Assembly: GCF_004115215.2 (NCBI RefSeq)
Contig: NC_041736.1
Location: forward strand, 40,440,275 to 40,504,274
Length of the DNA stretch: 64,000 nucleotides
Direction of reading: 5' to 3'
DNA from: Ornithorhynchus anatinus
Lineage: Eukaryota > Chordata > Mammalia > Monotremata > Ornithorhynchidae
Under the pieces are notes generated by a model. It saw only the letters and a list, made by a program, of their open reading frames with translations, did no database searches and was not told the origin of the DNA. Of the stretch, positions 45,651 to 56,181 are shown piece by piece (within the stretch, counting starts at the first letter, position 1; each line of letters opens with the position of its first letter). The translations under genes were made by a program, and so were the position numbers.

Positions 45651-46099
45651 TCCCGGCGGACAGAGCGTCGTCGGGACGGGCCCAGACCACACGTCCCGCC
45701 TGCGGCGCGGCGCCCCACCCCGGGATTGTGCATTCCCGAGGCGGAGATCTGGGAATTGCGGAGATCTGGGAATTCGGTGACCTCCTCCGTGCCTCCTGTC
45801 ACTGAACTTCCCGTTCTCCATCCGTGGAGCCCCCGGGCCTGTGCAGCCCCAGACCGAGGGCGCCGGATAAAGCCCAGTGCTCTGCACGGAGTAAGCGCTC
45901 AGTAAATTCGACCGAACGAAGGAGGGGCAGGAGGCTCCCGGCGGTTCGCACGCCTGCCTTCAGTTTAATTTTAGTGGAGGGAGAAGCGGCGCGGATTTTT
46001 CATTGTGTCCGTGGCTCCTTGGACACCTCCTTGTGGTGACCAGTGGCAAGGAAGAATTCCACTTTCTTGTCCCGGGACCGCAATAAATCCCAGTTGGTC
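45650..46099. other. Intergenic stretch with one L2 scrap
   Basis: Moderately CG-rich DNA. A short sense L2 end at about 45878-45925 (GGAGTAAGCGCTCAGTAAAT) is the only thing I recognise. Confidence 0.5.
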
Positions 46100-49000
46100 C
46101 AGCCTCCATTCGTTCGTTCGTTCAATCCTATTTATTGAGCGCTTACTGGGCGCAGCGCACTATAATAATGATATCGTTGGTATTTGTTAAGGGCTTACTA
46201 TGCGCTGGGGGAGATACAGGATAATCAGGTTGTCCCACGTTGAGGCTCAGACTCGTCATCCCCATTTTGCAGATTGAGGTCACTGAGGCGCCGAGAAGTG
46301 AAGTGACTTGCCCAAAGTCACACAGCTGACAGGTGGCGGAGCCGGGATTAGAACCCATGACCTCTGACTCCTAAACCCGGGCTCCTTCCACTGAGCCACG
46401 CTGCTTCTAAGCGCTTGGGAAAGTACAATACAATAGCGACATTCCCTGTCCACGACGAGCTCCCGGCCCTCGGTTCTGGTGGGACTGATTTGAGTGATGG
46501 TCTTCTTTATGAAGCGCTACCTATGTGCCAAAGCACTGGGCTAAACGCTGGGATAAACAACGAGACAGAGTTCCTGTCCCTCACGGACCTAGAAAGCTAG
46601 TGCTGGTATTCTAGCCCCATTTTATAGATGAGGAAATCGAAGCACAAGGGAGTTAGGTAGAAATCATAATTGTGGTATTTGGGAAGCGCCCAGTGGGTAC
46701 CAAACATTGTACTAAATGCTGGGATAGAAACAGGATAATCAGGTCAGAAAGAGTCCCTGACCCACAGTCTAAGGGGGGGGGGGGGGGGGGAACAGTAGGT
46801 ATTTAATCCACGTTGCAGGTGAGGAAACTGAGGTACAGAGACGTTTAGTGACTTTTATTCAATAGTATTTATTGAGCACTTACCGTGTGCAGAGCACTGT
46901 ACTAAGCGCTTGGAATGGGCAATTTGACAACAGATAGAGACAGTCCCTGCCCAATAACGGGCTCACAGTCTAAAAGGGGGAGACAGAGAGCAAAGCAAAA
47001 CAGAACAAAACAAAACAAAACATCATGAAGATAAATAGAATCATGGAGACGTATGCCTCATTAACAAAATGAATAGGGTAATAAATAATATGTACAGTGA
47101 CTTGCTCAAGGTCACACAGCAGGCAAATGGTAGAAATTCCCAAGCCCGGGATCACGCCACTAGGCCATGCTGCTTTATTTTTCATGCTCTATTTATTAAG
47201 CGCTTACTGGGTGCAGAGCACTGTACTAAGCGCTTGTCTGCATCATGGGTTCGAATTCCGGCTCTGCCACTTGTCAGCTGTGTGACTGTGGGCAAGTCAC
47301 TTAACTTCTCGGTGTCTCAGTTACCTCATCTGTAAAATGGGGATTGAGAGTGTGAGCCTCACGAGGGGCAACCTGATTACCCTGTATCTGCCCCCAGCGC
47401 TTAGAACAGTGCTCTGCACACAGTAAGCCCTTAACAAATACCAACATTTATTATTATTATTATTGCTATCTGCATCGCCCGACTGGCTCCCTTTTCTCTT
47501 TTCTCCTCTCGCAGCCCCACAGCGCTTATGCATATATCTGTAATTCTATTTATTTGTATTGATGTCTGTTTATTAGTAGTGACGTCTGTCTCCCCCTCTC
47601 TAGACAGTGAGCTCGTCGTGGGCAGGGATTGTCACTCTTTATTGTTGCATTGTATTTTCTCAAGTGCTTAGTACAGTGCTCTGCACACAGTAAGCGCTTA
47701 ATAAATACTTGTCAGCTGTGTGACTGTACACAGTTCAGTTCGATTGAATTACGATACAACAATGAACAGATACATTCCCTGCCCCCAACGAGCTAACAGT
47801 CGATCTCCAGCCGGGCCAACTTTCATTCGTTTATTCAATCGTATTTATTGAGCGCTTACTGTGTGCAGAGCAGTGGACTAAGCGCTTGGAAAGTACAATA
47901 GAGCAATAAAGGAAGACACCGTGGGCTTTCACTTCTCCTTTCCTAGCAGAGCTTCCCCCTTTTCTTGACCCTCGGCTCTGTAACTGCTGCAAACGTGGCT
48001 GTGGTTGTGACTTGTGGGGCAGTCAGTCAGAAACAGGAAACACGGACATAAAGGAGAAGCAGCTTGGCATAGTGGAAGGTGGCTTGGGAGCCAGAGGACG
48101 TGGGTTCTAATCCCGCCTCCGCCACTTGTCTCCTGGGTGACTTCGGGCCAGTCACTTCATTCATTCACTTGTATTTAGTGAGCGCTTACTGAGTGCAGAG
48201 CACTGTACTAAGCCCTTGGAACTTCACTTCTCTGTGCCTCTCTTCCCTCATCTGTCACATGGGGATATTAATAATAATAATAATGTTGGTATTTGTTAAG
48301 TGTTTACTATGTGCCAAGAGCTGGGGTAGATACTGGAGCCCGGGCTTGAGAGTGAGAGGTCACGGGTTCTAATCCCAGCTCCGCCACTTGTCAACTGTGT
48401 GATTTTGGGCAAGTCACTTCACTTCTCGGTGCCTCAGTGACCTCATCTGTAAAATGGGGATGAAGACTGGGAGCCCCACGTGGGACAGTTGATCACCTTG
48501 TATCTCCCCCAGTGCTTAGAACAGTGCTCTGCACATAGTAAGCACTTAACAAATGCCATCATTATCATTATTATTGTGGTTGTCCCATGTGGGGCTCCCA
48601 GTCTTCACTGAGGCCCAGAGAAGTAAAGTGACTTGCCCAACGTCACCCAGATGACAAGCGGCAGAGCGGGAATTAGAACCCACGACCTCTGACTCCGAAG
48701 CCCAGGCCCAAGTGGGACAACCTGATCACCTTGTATCCCCCAGCGCTTAGAACAGTGCTTTGCACATAGTAAGCGTTTAACACATGCCACCGTTTATTTT
48801 TTTTAATTACCCACTGAGCCATGCCTCTTGATGTCATTTTGTTTTTGTTGTGTTCTCTTTTTGCTCTGCAGTCTGTCTCCCCCGTTGAGCCTGTGAGCCC
48901 GTCACTGGGCAGGAACGGTCTCTCTCTGTGGCCCAATTATCCATTCCAAGCGCTTAGTCCAGTGCTCTGCACATAGTAAGCGCTCAGTAAATACCACTGA

Positions 49001-50070
49001 ATGAATAAATGAATGAAGAGGAAGACTGTGAGCCCCGCGTGGGCCCACCTCTCTGCTCCCCCTCCTCCCTCTGCTCCTTCCCCCTTCCCCCCTTCCCCTC
49101 CCCTCAGCTAAGCCCCCTTTCCCTCTGCTTCTCCCCCTCTCCCTTTCCCTCCCCTCAGCACTGTCCTCATTTGGATAGATTTTTATGACCCTATTTATTT
49201 TGTGAATGATGTGTCCATCTACTTCATTCTATTTCTCGTGATGATGTTGTCTTGTTTTTGTCCGCCTGTCTCCCCCCATTAGACCGCGAGCCCGTCATGG
49301 GGCAGGGATGGTCTCTATCTGTGGCCGAATTGTCCATTCCAAGCGCTTAGTCCAGTGCTCTGCCCATAGTAAGCGCTCAATAAATATTTTTGAATGAATG
49401 ACCACCTGATGACCTTGTATCTTTGGGCCAGTCACGTAACTTCTCTGAGCCTCGGTTCTCTCATCTGTAAAATGGGGATGAAGACGGTGAACCCCACGTG
49501 GGACAACTTGATCACCTGGTATCCTCCCCAGCGCTTAGAACAGTGCTTGGTAAGCGCTTAACAAATGCCATCATCATCATTATTATTATTATTATTAAAG
49601 CACTTAACAAATGCCAACATCATCATTATTATTATGATTATTAATAAGCAGCATGGCTCAGTGCAAAGAGCCCGGGCTTGGGAGTCAGAGGTCATGGGTT
49701 TGATTCCCGGCTCTGTCCCTTGTCAGCTGTGTGACTGTGGGCAAGTCGCTTAACTTCTCTGCGCCTCAGTTCCCGTGTCTGTCAAATGGGGATGAAGACT
49801 GGGAGCTTCTCGTGGGACAATCTGATGACCCTGGATCTCCCCCACGCTTACAGCAGTGCTTGGCACCTAGTAGGTGCTTAACAAACGCCAACGTTATTAT
49901 TATCATTCTCGGTGCCTCAGTTCCCTCCTCTGTCAAAAGGGGATGAAGATTGGGAGCCTCCCGCGGGACCACCTTGATGCCCCTGTCTCTCCCCCAGCGC
50001 TCAGAACAGTGCTCTGTCCCCTCGTCAGCGCTTAACAACCACCACCATTATTAGTAGTAGTAATCGTAGT
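46100..50070. mobile_element. Dense nested SINE/L2 cluster upstream of DNAJC5G
   Basis: Nearly wall-to-wall elements. Clear cases: an antisense SINE (46163-46407) inside an antisense L2 tail (46105-46162 and 46408-46470); antisense SINEs at 46490-46640 and 46665-47172, the latter split by an L2 tail (about 46856-47098); a sense SINE at 47240-47460 running into a sense L2 end (47470-47705); an antisense L2 tail at 47825-47905; a sense SINE from 48055 holding an L2 scrap (48160-48220); SINE pieces at 48270-48800; L2 ends at 48840-49015 and 49060-49400; sense SINEs at 49420-49600, 49645-49900 and 49905-50065. Confidence 0.8.
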
Positions 50071-50089
50071 GGTTATTATTATCGCTATC

Positions 50090-50500
50090 AGCGGGTGGGG
50101 ACGCGGCTGGGGGAAGAAGGAGCGGTGTGGCGCGGGGGGGCCGGTTTCCAGGGCCGGGCCCAGGTGAGCGGGACGGGGTGGGGTCGGGCAGCCGCCAGCG
50201 CCAAAAAGGTTCCGGGGAGGCCGAGTGCGCAGGCGCGGGGAGCGGGGAGGAGGGAGGAGGAGGGAGGAGGAGGGAGGCGGGTCTGGCGCATGCGCGTCTC
50301 GGCGTCCGGGTGACTGGTTGGGGCTGCGGAGCGAGGCGCGCAGGCCGGGGGGCCGAGGCGGTGAGGAGGGGGCGGGCCTGCGCCGGCACAGGGGCGCTCC
50401 CCTCCCCTCCCCCACCCCCCATCCCACCCTCCCCGGCTGGGCTGTGCGACCCCCTCCCCCCCCCCCCGGCCGCAGACCCCAGCTGGGGCTGCCTCCCTCC
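50090..50500 (+). promoter_or_regulatory. DNAJC5G: CpG island, likely DNAJC5G promoter
   Basis: CG-dense DNA about 1.3-1.7 kb before the DNAJC5G ATG. It has the NRF1-type palindrome GCGCATGCGC at 50286-50295 and a GTGCGCAGGCGCGGG element near 50226. A leader exon and an intron reaching to 51.7 kb are likely, but I cannot fix the boundaries. Confidence 0.55.
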
Positions 50501-50683
50501 GCCCCACCCTCCAGTTTTCTTCCTCCTCCTCCTCCTTCTTCTCCTCCGGGCCTGTTTCCTATTTTTTCCCCCGCTCTCGACCCCCCCGCCCGCGCTCAGC
50601 ATCCGACCCCCACCGGCACCATCCCCCTTAGGGTCTCAGCCTCCCCCCCCGGCCGCTCATTTTTCCTCCCAAGACAAACGCTT

Positions 50684-50988
50684 AGGGCCCGATCCTGACC
50701 CCGGCCGGTCATCTTCTCCCCTGCAGGATCCACCCCCGACCCGTCCTCTTGCCCCCCTTTAGGGCCTGATCCTGACCCTGGCTGGGCATCTTCTCCCCTG
50801 CGGGATCCACCCCGACCCGTCCCCTTTTCCCCTTAGGGCCCGATCCTGACCCCGGCCGGTCATCTTCTCCCCTGCAGGATCCACCCCCGACCCGTCATCT
50901 TCCCCCCCTTTAGGGCCCGATCCCGACCCCGGCCGGTCATCATCTCCCCCTGCGGGTTCCACCCCGACCCGATCATCTTCCCCTTCCT
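50684..50988. repeat. Four tandem copies of a unit of about 76 bp
   Basis: Copies begin near 50684, 50762, 50836 and 50913. Each has CCCGATCCTGACCCCGGCC, GGTCATCTTCTCCCCTGC and GGATCCACCCCCGACCCGTC-like segments. The first three end in a pyrimidine run plus TTAG, resembling a splice acceptor. Confidence 0.85.
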
Positions 50989-51799
50989 CGCTGCCCCCTC
51001 CCCAAGCCAAGCTCCTCCTCCTTCTCCCCCTGCGCCCCTCTGGGCCTTTCTCCCCCTTCCCCGCCGTCCCTCCTCCGGGTCCCGTGTGGCCTTGTCCTTC
51101 GGACCGGACCGGTTTAGCTGCTCTAATCCTCCCCGCTTCCTGATCCTAATCCCTCTGCCCCATTAAGCACCCCATCCCCACCTCATTCCTCCCCCTCCGT
51201 CTCCACCGCCTCGGGTGGGTAGGGGGTGGAAGGCCCTTCCTAAGTCTTGCCAAGACTTGAGGAGGTGACAGGGAAGGGAACCAGACACTCAGATCCTCAG
51301 GGAGCCCAGGGGCCGGGTCCTTGTGTTGGCAGGGAGGGGAGGCGGAAGGGTCCCCGTCCCTGGACCCCTTGGGTCGGCTGGTCGCCACCCCGACTGCTCT
51401 TTCTGCCCCAGTGTGATGCTCTCCGGCCATTATCCCTCGAATGGCATATTATCCCTGTTACCCCTCGATTGGGTCAGCCCCGTCCCCTGTGCTGTCGTAA
51501 CGACAGGGAACCCGGTTGCTTGGCACAGACCATATCCGCCGCCCGACACTCCGGGCCGGGCCTCACCCTCTTCTGAGCAATCCCCGTCCCGCCCCTTCCT
51601 GGTTCTGCATCTCTCCTGGGTTTTGCGGTACAACTGGGGTTCCTGAGGGGGGGAGGGGGAGGAGCAGCGGGTCCTGGCAGCCGAAGGAGGGGGGTGGTTT
51701 GGGAAGGGACCTTAGCCCCTCCCCACTTTCTTACTGTTTCCTTGCCTCTGCCTCCCGGATGAATTCCCCCGTCTTCGTCCGGCCCTCTGGCGCTAGAGC
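50989..51799 (+). other. DNAJC5G: DNAJC5G 5' leader or intron, nothing recognised
   Basis: Pyrimidine-rich DNA between the tandem repeat and the start codon. I see no repeat and no convincing coding sequence. The stretch before the ATG (51716-51799) may belong to the first coding exon's leader. Confidence 0.35.
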
Positions 51800-53569
51800 A
51801 TGGAGGAGGCCAGTCGGGTCCAGCGCCGGCTGTCCCGAGTCGGGGAGAGTCTCTACGTGGTGCTGGGGCTGCAGAAAGGTGCTACACCTGAGGACATCAA
51901 GAAAGCCTACAGGTCTGGACCCCGGCCCCCCGACCCACCCCTCCCCTTAGAATGCGGCCCCGGGGTCTTCCCCACGAGTCTCTCTCCCTGGCCTCCGACC
52001 CCTCACTCGAGTTTCTCCGTCTTCGCCTTGTGGCTTCGTGAGCACAGGTTCTTAATGTTTTTTTACGGCATTCGTTAAGCGCTACTATGTGCCAGACCCG
52101 TACCAAGTGCTAAGGTAGATACAGGCTAATCCGGTTGGACGCAGTCCGTGTCTCAGTGTCCATTTTACGACGAGGGAACTGAGGCCAGAGGAAGGTGAAA
52201 TGACCTGCCCGAGGTCACACAGATGACAGGTAGTGGGAACCGAGATTCGTCCTTCTGACTCCCAGGCCTACGCTCTATCCGCTAGGGCCCCACTTCTTCA
52301 CTAGTGAGTCCCCCCCTCGTTGCCCTTAATGTGTCTGGAGGCGTTCAGCAAGTAAAACTGGCCCTCCCTGTGTGTCTCTGACCCGCCCCCGCCCCTCTCA
52401 TTACACTCCCCCCACGAGTACGTGCCTCTTGAGTACGTGCCTCTTGTGTCTCTCCCCCACCCTCTGCGATGCGTTGGACCCGCTTGCTTCTCCGTGCCCT
52501 CCGTCACGGGCGGTGCCCCCGCAGGAAGCTAGCCCTGAAGTTCCACCCGGACAAAAACCCCGAGGACCCAGGGGCAGCGGAGAAGTTCAAGGAGATCAAA
52601 CGCAGGCCCACGCGACGCTGAGCGACCCCGAGCGGCGCCGGCTGTACGACGAGTATGGCTCCCTGGGGCTCTACGTGGCGGAAGCACTTCGGCGAGGACA
52701 GCGTCAGTACTACTTCCTCATGTCCAAGTGGTGGTTCAAGGTGGGCCGCCGCGTCCTCGTCGCTCCGGGCCCCCGCCCGGGATGGGGAGGGGAAGCGTGG
52801 ACAAGATCGGAGCCAAGAAGGCTCCAGGCGGTAGACCCTCTCCTCTCCTCTCTCCAGGCCCTGACTATTGTGGGCGCCCTTCTCACCTGCTGCTGCTGCT
52901 GCTGTTGCTGCTGCTTCTGTTGCGGGCGGTGCCGGCCGCCAGATGACGACGACGCCTACAAGCACGTGGACCCCGAGGACCTAGAAGCACAGATCCGGGC
53001 TGAGGACGGAGGTCTGGGAAGGGGGCAGGGGCTCGGGACCCTGTGGACTAACTTTGGAGGCGACAGTGAACAGAGCGGGACTGCGCGAGGGCCTGGGGAA
53101 TGTGGGATGAGGGTCACTTGCAGGCACAGCTGGGGGCGGGCGGGCTCCCGGCTAGGCACGCCTTCTCAGCCGTCAGGATGGGCGGGAAGGGAGAAGCGGG
53201 ACCGGCTGGGAAAGAGCACAGGACTGGGAGTCAGGAGACCTGGGTCCTAATCCCAGCTCTGCCACTTGGCCGCTCGGGGTTTTGGGGGACCAGTCCTTTG
53301 GCTTCTCTGGGTCTCGGCTTCACCTGAATATGGGATTAAAAATACCTGTGCTTCCTCCTCCCTAGACGGCGAGGCTCGCGTGGGACAGAGACTGTGTGAT
53401 CCGATTATTCGGTATCTACCCCAGCGCCGAGCACAGGGCCGGGCACATAGTACCCGCTTAATCAACCCCGTCGTCGTTCTTTTCTCCAGGTGCCGACCCC
53501 GTGATAGTGCAGCCTGCTGCCCAGCCTGCCCTGCACGTCACAGATGAGACTCAACAGCCCCGGCCCTGA
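51800..53569 (+). CDS. DNAJC5G: DNAJC5G, cysteine-string J-domain protein (frame interrupted in exon 2)
   Basis: DNAJC5-family Hsp70 co-chaperone, palmitoylated on a cysteine string at vesicle membranes; DNAJC5G is the testis-biased paralogue. Exons 51800-51912, 52525-52740, 52858-53011, 53490-53569. Exon 1 gives [20 protein letters not shown]; exon 2 keeps the HPD triad (FHPDKNP); exon 3 has nine consecutive Cys then FCC ([16 protein letters not shown]); exon 4 ends [10 protein letters not shown]. Exon 2 does not read through as printed. After KFKEI the frame shifts by one base near 52600, an extra base appears near 52683, and one is missing near 52709. With them the sequence leaves and re-enters the family pattern ([14 protein letters not shown], then [11 protein letters not shown]). 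This is sequence error or a recently broken gene. The paralogue call rests on position beside SLC30A3 and TRIM54. Confidence 0.8.
52046..52292 (-). mobile_element. Mon-1-type SINE, antisense (DNAJC5G intron 1)
   Basis: Tail side TTTACGGCATTCGTTAAGCG, head side near 52290 (CTCTATCCGCTAGGGC). Moderately diverged. Confidence 0.8.
53203..53475 (+). mobile_element. Mon-1-type SINE, sense, ending at the DNAJC5G exon 4 acceptor
   Basis: The head with GGTCCTAATCCCAGCTCTGC is near 53245-53265. The tail CCCGCTTAATCAACCCCGTC, with a changed TCG repeat, ends about 14 bp before the acceptor AG at 53488-53489. Confidence 0.8.
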
Positions 53570-54406
53570 CCGGAGCAAGGACCCTGATCTCTGGCCCGTA
53601 AGCACCTCTGAGCACTCCCGACCCCTGGCTCGATCCTCGGGAGGACCGCCCACCCCACGCCCTGCCACCCCCGGCCGCGAGAGTCCACAAGCCTCCTTTC
53701 TGCCCTTCCGTTCCTCGTTCTGCCCTCATCTCTGGTTGGGAGGACCTCCCTGTCCCGTGACCTTCGGGGCTGACCCTGATTCTGGCCGATCTTCTCGGGG
53801 CCGGCGCCTGCCCTATCCGGCGGGACCGAATCCCCTCCGTGAGTGGTTCCTGTCTCCCCCCCCCCCCGCCTCAGGGCCCCGGCTTCCGTGGAGGACGGAT
53901 CCCGGCTCTGGAGCCGTCACACCAGCTGACTCTCCCTTACGGCCCACGGCACGGGCATGGGACACCTTCTCCTCCCAGCGCCTATGCCCCGCTCCGTTCC
54001 ACTGTGACTCATCTCTCAGGAAAAGCAGGCGTCGGGGGGGAGAGGGGAGAGTGCTCCTCGTCGCCCTGCCTCTCTGGGACAGCTAGATGCTAGCACCACG
54101 CACCGTGCACCAGCAATGGCACCTTTCCCCGCTCCTGGGATATTCCTTCCGGTGACCCCAAGCTCCAAGGTTCCCATTCTGCGGGGCAGGGGTGTTGACC
54201 GCGGTTGGGGAAGAAAGCGTGTTTCTCGCAAAGCTTCCCCCTCCCGCGCCCCCTGTGCCAAAGTGTTCCGCCCTCCCTTCCCTTCTGCCCTGCCCTGACC
54301 ACTTGGAGCCAGTCCTCCCGGCCCCTCCCCTAGGATCTTCTCTCGGCTCCTCAAGGAGGAGGAGGAGAAGGAGGGAGGGAAAGCGGTGACCTGGAACAGG
54401 AATGAT

Positions 54407-54412
54407 AATAAA
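54407..54412 (+). terminator. DNAJC5G: DNAJC5G poly(A) signal AATAAA
   Basis: A canonical hexamer 840 bp after the DNAJC5G stop. The intervening 3' UTR (53570-54406) contains no recognised repeat. Confidence 0.65.
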
Positions 54413-54429
54413 GGAGCTTTTGTACAGTC

Positions 54430-55440
54430 TCCTCTGCCTGTAGCCAGGGGCCGGGGAAGACTGGGCCGGAGGCGGAGCTGGAACAGTAGCAATGATATCG
54501 AATGAGCTCGGCCTAGAGCAGCAGACCCGGGTGGGCAGCTGTTGGGAAGGAGTCAGGGTCTGGGCCGCTGTGTGGGCGAGAGTCGGGCTTGGAGGAGGTG
54601 GGAAGGGAGGAGAGTCTTGCTGACTCGATGCGGGGGCTGGCAAGAGCCCGACTGGGATTCTAGATTCTTCAGACAGACTTAGTCGTTGGAGCCAAAAATA
54701 GGTCCGCTAGCCCCCAAGTCTCCTTTGCAGCTCCCTCCCCACGCGGCTTTTCCCGCCGGTGACTGTGGTCACGGACCTAGGAAACCAGGCCGGCCCTCTT
54801 ATGCCTGTCTGCTCTGTTTTGAATCTTCAGCGTCCTCCTGGACCCGGAGCGGAAGGGCTTCGGGCACCTACTCTCTTGCCAGCTGATTAGGCAGTCTCCG
54901 AAAGTGGCACGGTCCCAAGGCCAGGCACAGAGATGTCTCCAGCAACGGTGGTGGCCCGGAGGTGACGACGACGGTCTATCCTGTCGGCTGGCTTCCTGCT
55001 TTGGGGATGAAAGTTTCCACATTTGCCAGAGGGGCAGGATTGGTATGGGGAGGGGGAGGGAGAAGGGGAAGAGTTAGAACGGGTGGTCCCTCTCCCGCTG
55101 GCGGCGGAGTGGGAGGAGAGCGGTGCGTGGTGGAGCCGAGGCAGAGCCAAACCGTCTGCTGCCTGGCTGCGTCCTTCCTCGGCCTTCGGCTCTGCCCCAG
55201 CCTCGCCTCTAGGCCCGAGCCCCTTCCCAGTAGGTTCTCCTCCCAAGCTGAGACCTGAGCCGCCCTTTTGCCCTGAACTATTTAGATTCTGAGTACCGGG
55301 TCTGGGTCACGGGCCCCGAATCTAGAGCGAGACCTCCCAGAGCCAAGAAAATTGGGAAATGATTCCCCTCCCTTCCCTTGCACCCCTGTTACTGGTATAG
55401 AGTGGCCTCTCCCCAGTGCAGCCCTACCCGGACTGCCTCT
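54430..55440. other. DNAJC5G-TRIM54 intergenic DNA
   Basis: No gene, SINE or L2 end is recognised. This is unusual for the window and may reflect conserved control sequence of the flanking muscle gene. Confidence 0.4.
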
Positions 55441-55470
55441 GTGTGTGACTCAGGGTCACTTGTTAGTGAT

Positions 55471-55641
55471 CAGCTGCCAACATTGATTTACCCGGGCTAA
55501 ATCAGGAGTTGAATGAGGGATGCGTCACTAAAACGCCCCTGTCTCCCCTGCCCCCAACCGTGGGCTAAAATTAGACTCTTGCCTGGGGGAACAGGGACAG
55601 ACAGACAACTGACCAAGGAGGGAGGGACAGACCAACAGCTG
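55471..55641 (+). promoter_or_regulatory. TRIM54: E-box / MEF2 / E-box cluster upstream of TRIM54
   Basis: CAGCTG at 55471-55476, a perfect MEF2-type site CTAAAATTAG (YTAWWWWTAR) at 55565-55574 and CAGCTG at 55636-55641, all 370-540 bp before the TRIM54 ATG. TRIM54 is expressed in striated muscle, where MyoD-family and MEF2 proteins act together. Function is inferred. Confidence 0.5.
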
Positions 55642-56012
55642 AGGAGCAGGAGAAAGACAGCGTTACCTTTCACATAGAGATCAGTCAGAAACCCAGAAGT
55701 GAGGGTAGGTATCCTCGCAGAGAAGGAGGAACAGTTTATGACCTATCCAGCCGTTCGGAGAGTAATCTAAGGAAGAGACGGACAGAAGCAACTGTTTAGA
55801 GAGGTAGGGTCGGAGCTAGCTGGAGAGCAAGGGACAGACGCGGAGCAACTGCTATCCGAAGTAGGGCCCCGGAGAAGAATCGATCGACCAGCGAACGACG
55901 CGGGGGAAGCCGTATTAGAACCGAGGGCCGGAGCCCGAGCTAAAGGGGGAGACGCCGCCGAGGGTGGGGCCGGGGTTAGGGTCGGGCCGGTGAGGACACA
56001 GTCGCCGAGGGG

Positions 56013-56181
56013 ATGAACTTCGCGGTGGGATTCAAGCCGCTGCTGGGGGATGCTCACAGCATGGACAGCCTGGAGAAGCAGCTCATCTGCCCCATCTGCC
56101 TGGAGATGTTTTTTCCAAGCCGGTGGTATCCTGCCCTGCCAGCACAACCTGTGCCGCAAGTGTGCAACGACGTCTTTCCAG
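56013..56181 (+). CDS. TRIM54: TRIM54 (MuRF3), exon 1 only; gene continues beyond the window
   Basis: Muscle RING-finger protein that stabilises microtubules and acts as an E3 ligase at the sarcomere. The exon starts [20 protein letters not shown] and enters the RING with [10 protein letters not shown], matching human TRIM54. The donor GTGGGC follows at 56182. The expected exon length is 168 bp (56 codons); the printed exon is 169. After LEM the frame wanders: extra T bases in a T run near 56110, one base missing near 56128, one near 56156 and one extra near 56178. The family's CQHNLCRKC is visible only in another frame. Assembly error is the likeliest cause. No later exon is seen in the remaining 7.8 kb, so intron 1 is long. 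Confidence 0.85.

Noticed and set aside
44454-45887. 477-codon minus-strand Pro/Ser/Leu frame
   Set aside because: Translation of the polypurine tract; no recognisable domain.
52372-53250. 292-codon frame across DNAJC5G as one exon
   Set aside because: It reads through two introns with clear GT/AG ends; only the pieces 52605-52740 and 52858-53011 resemble the protein family.
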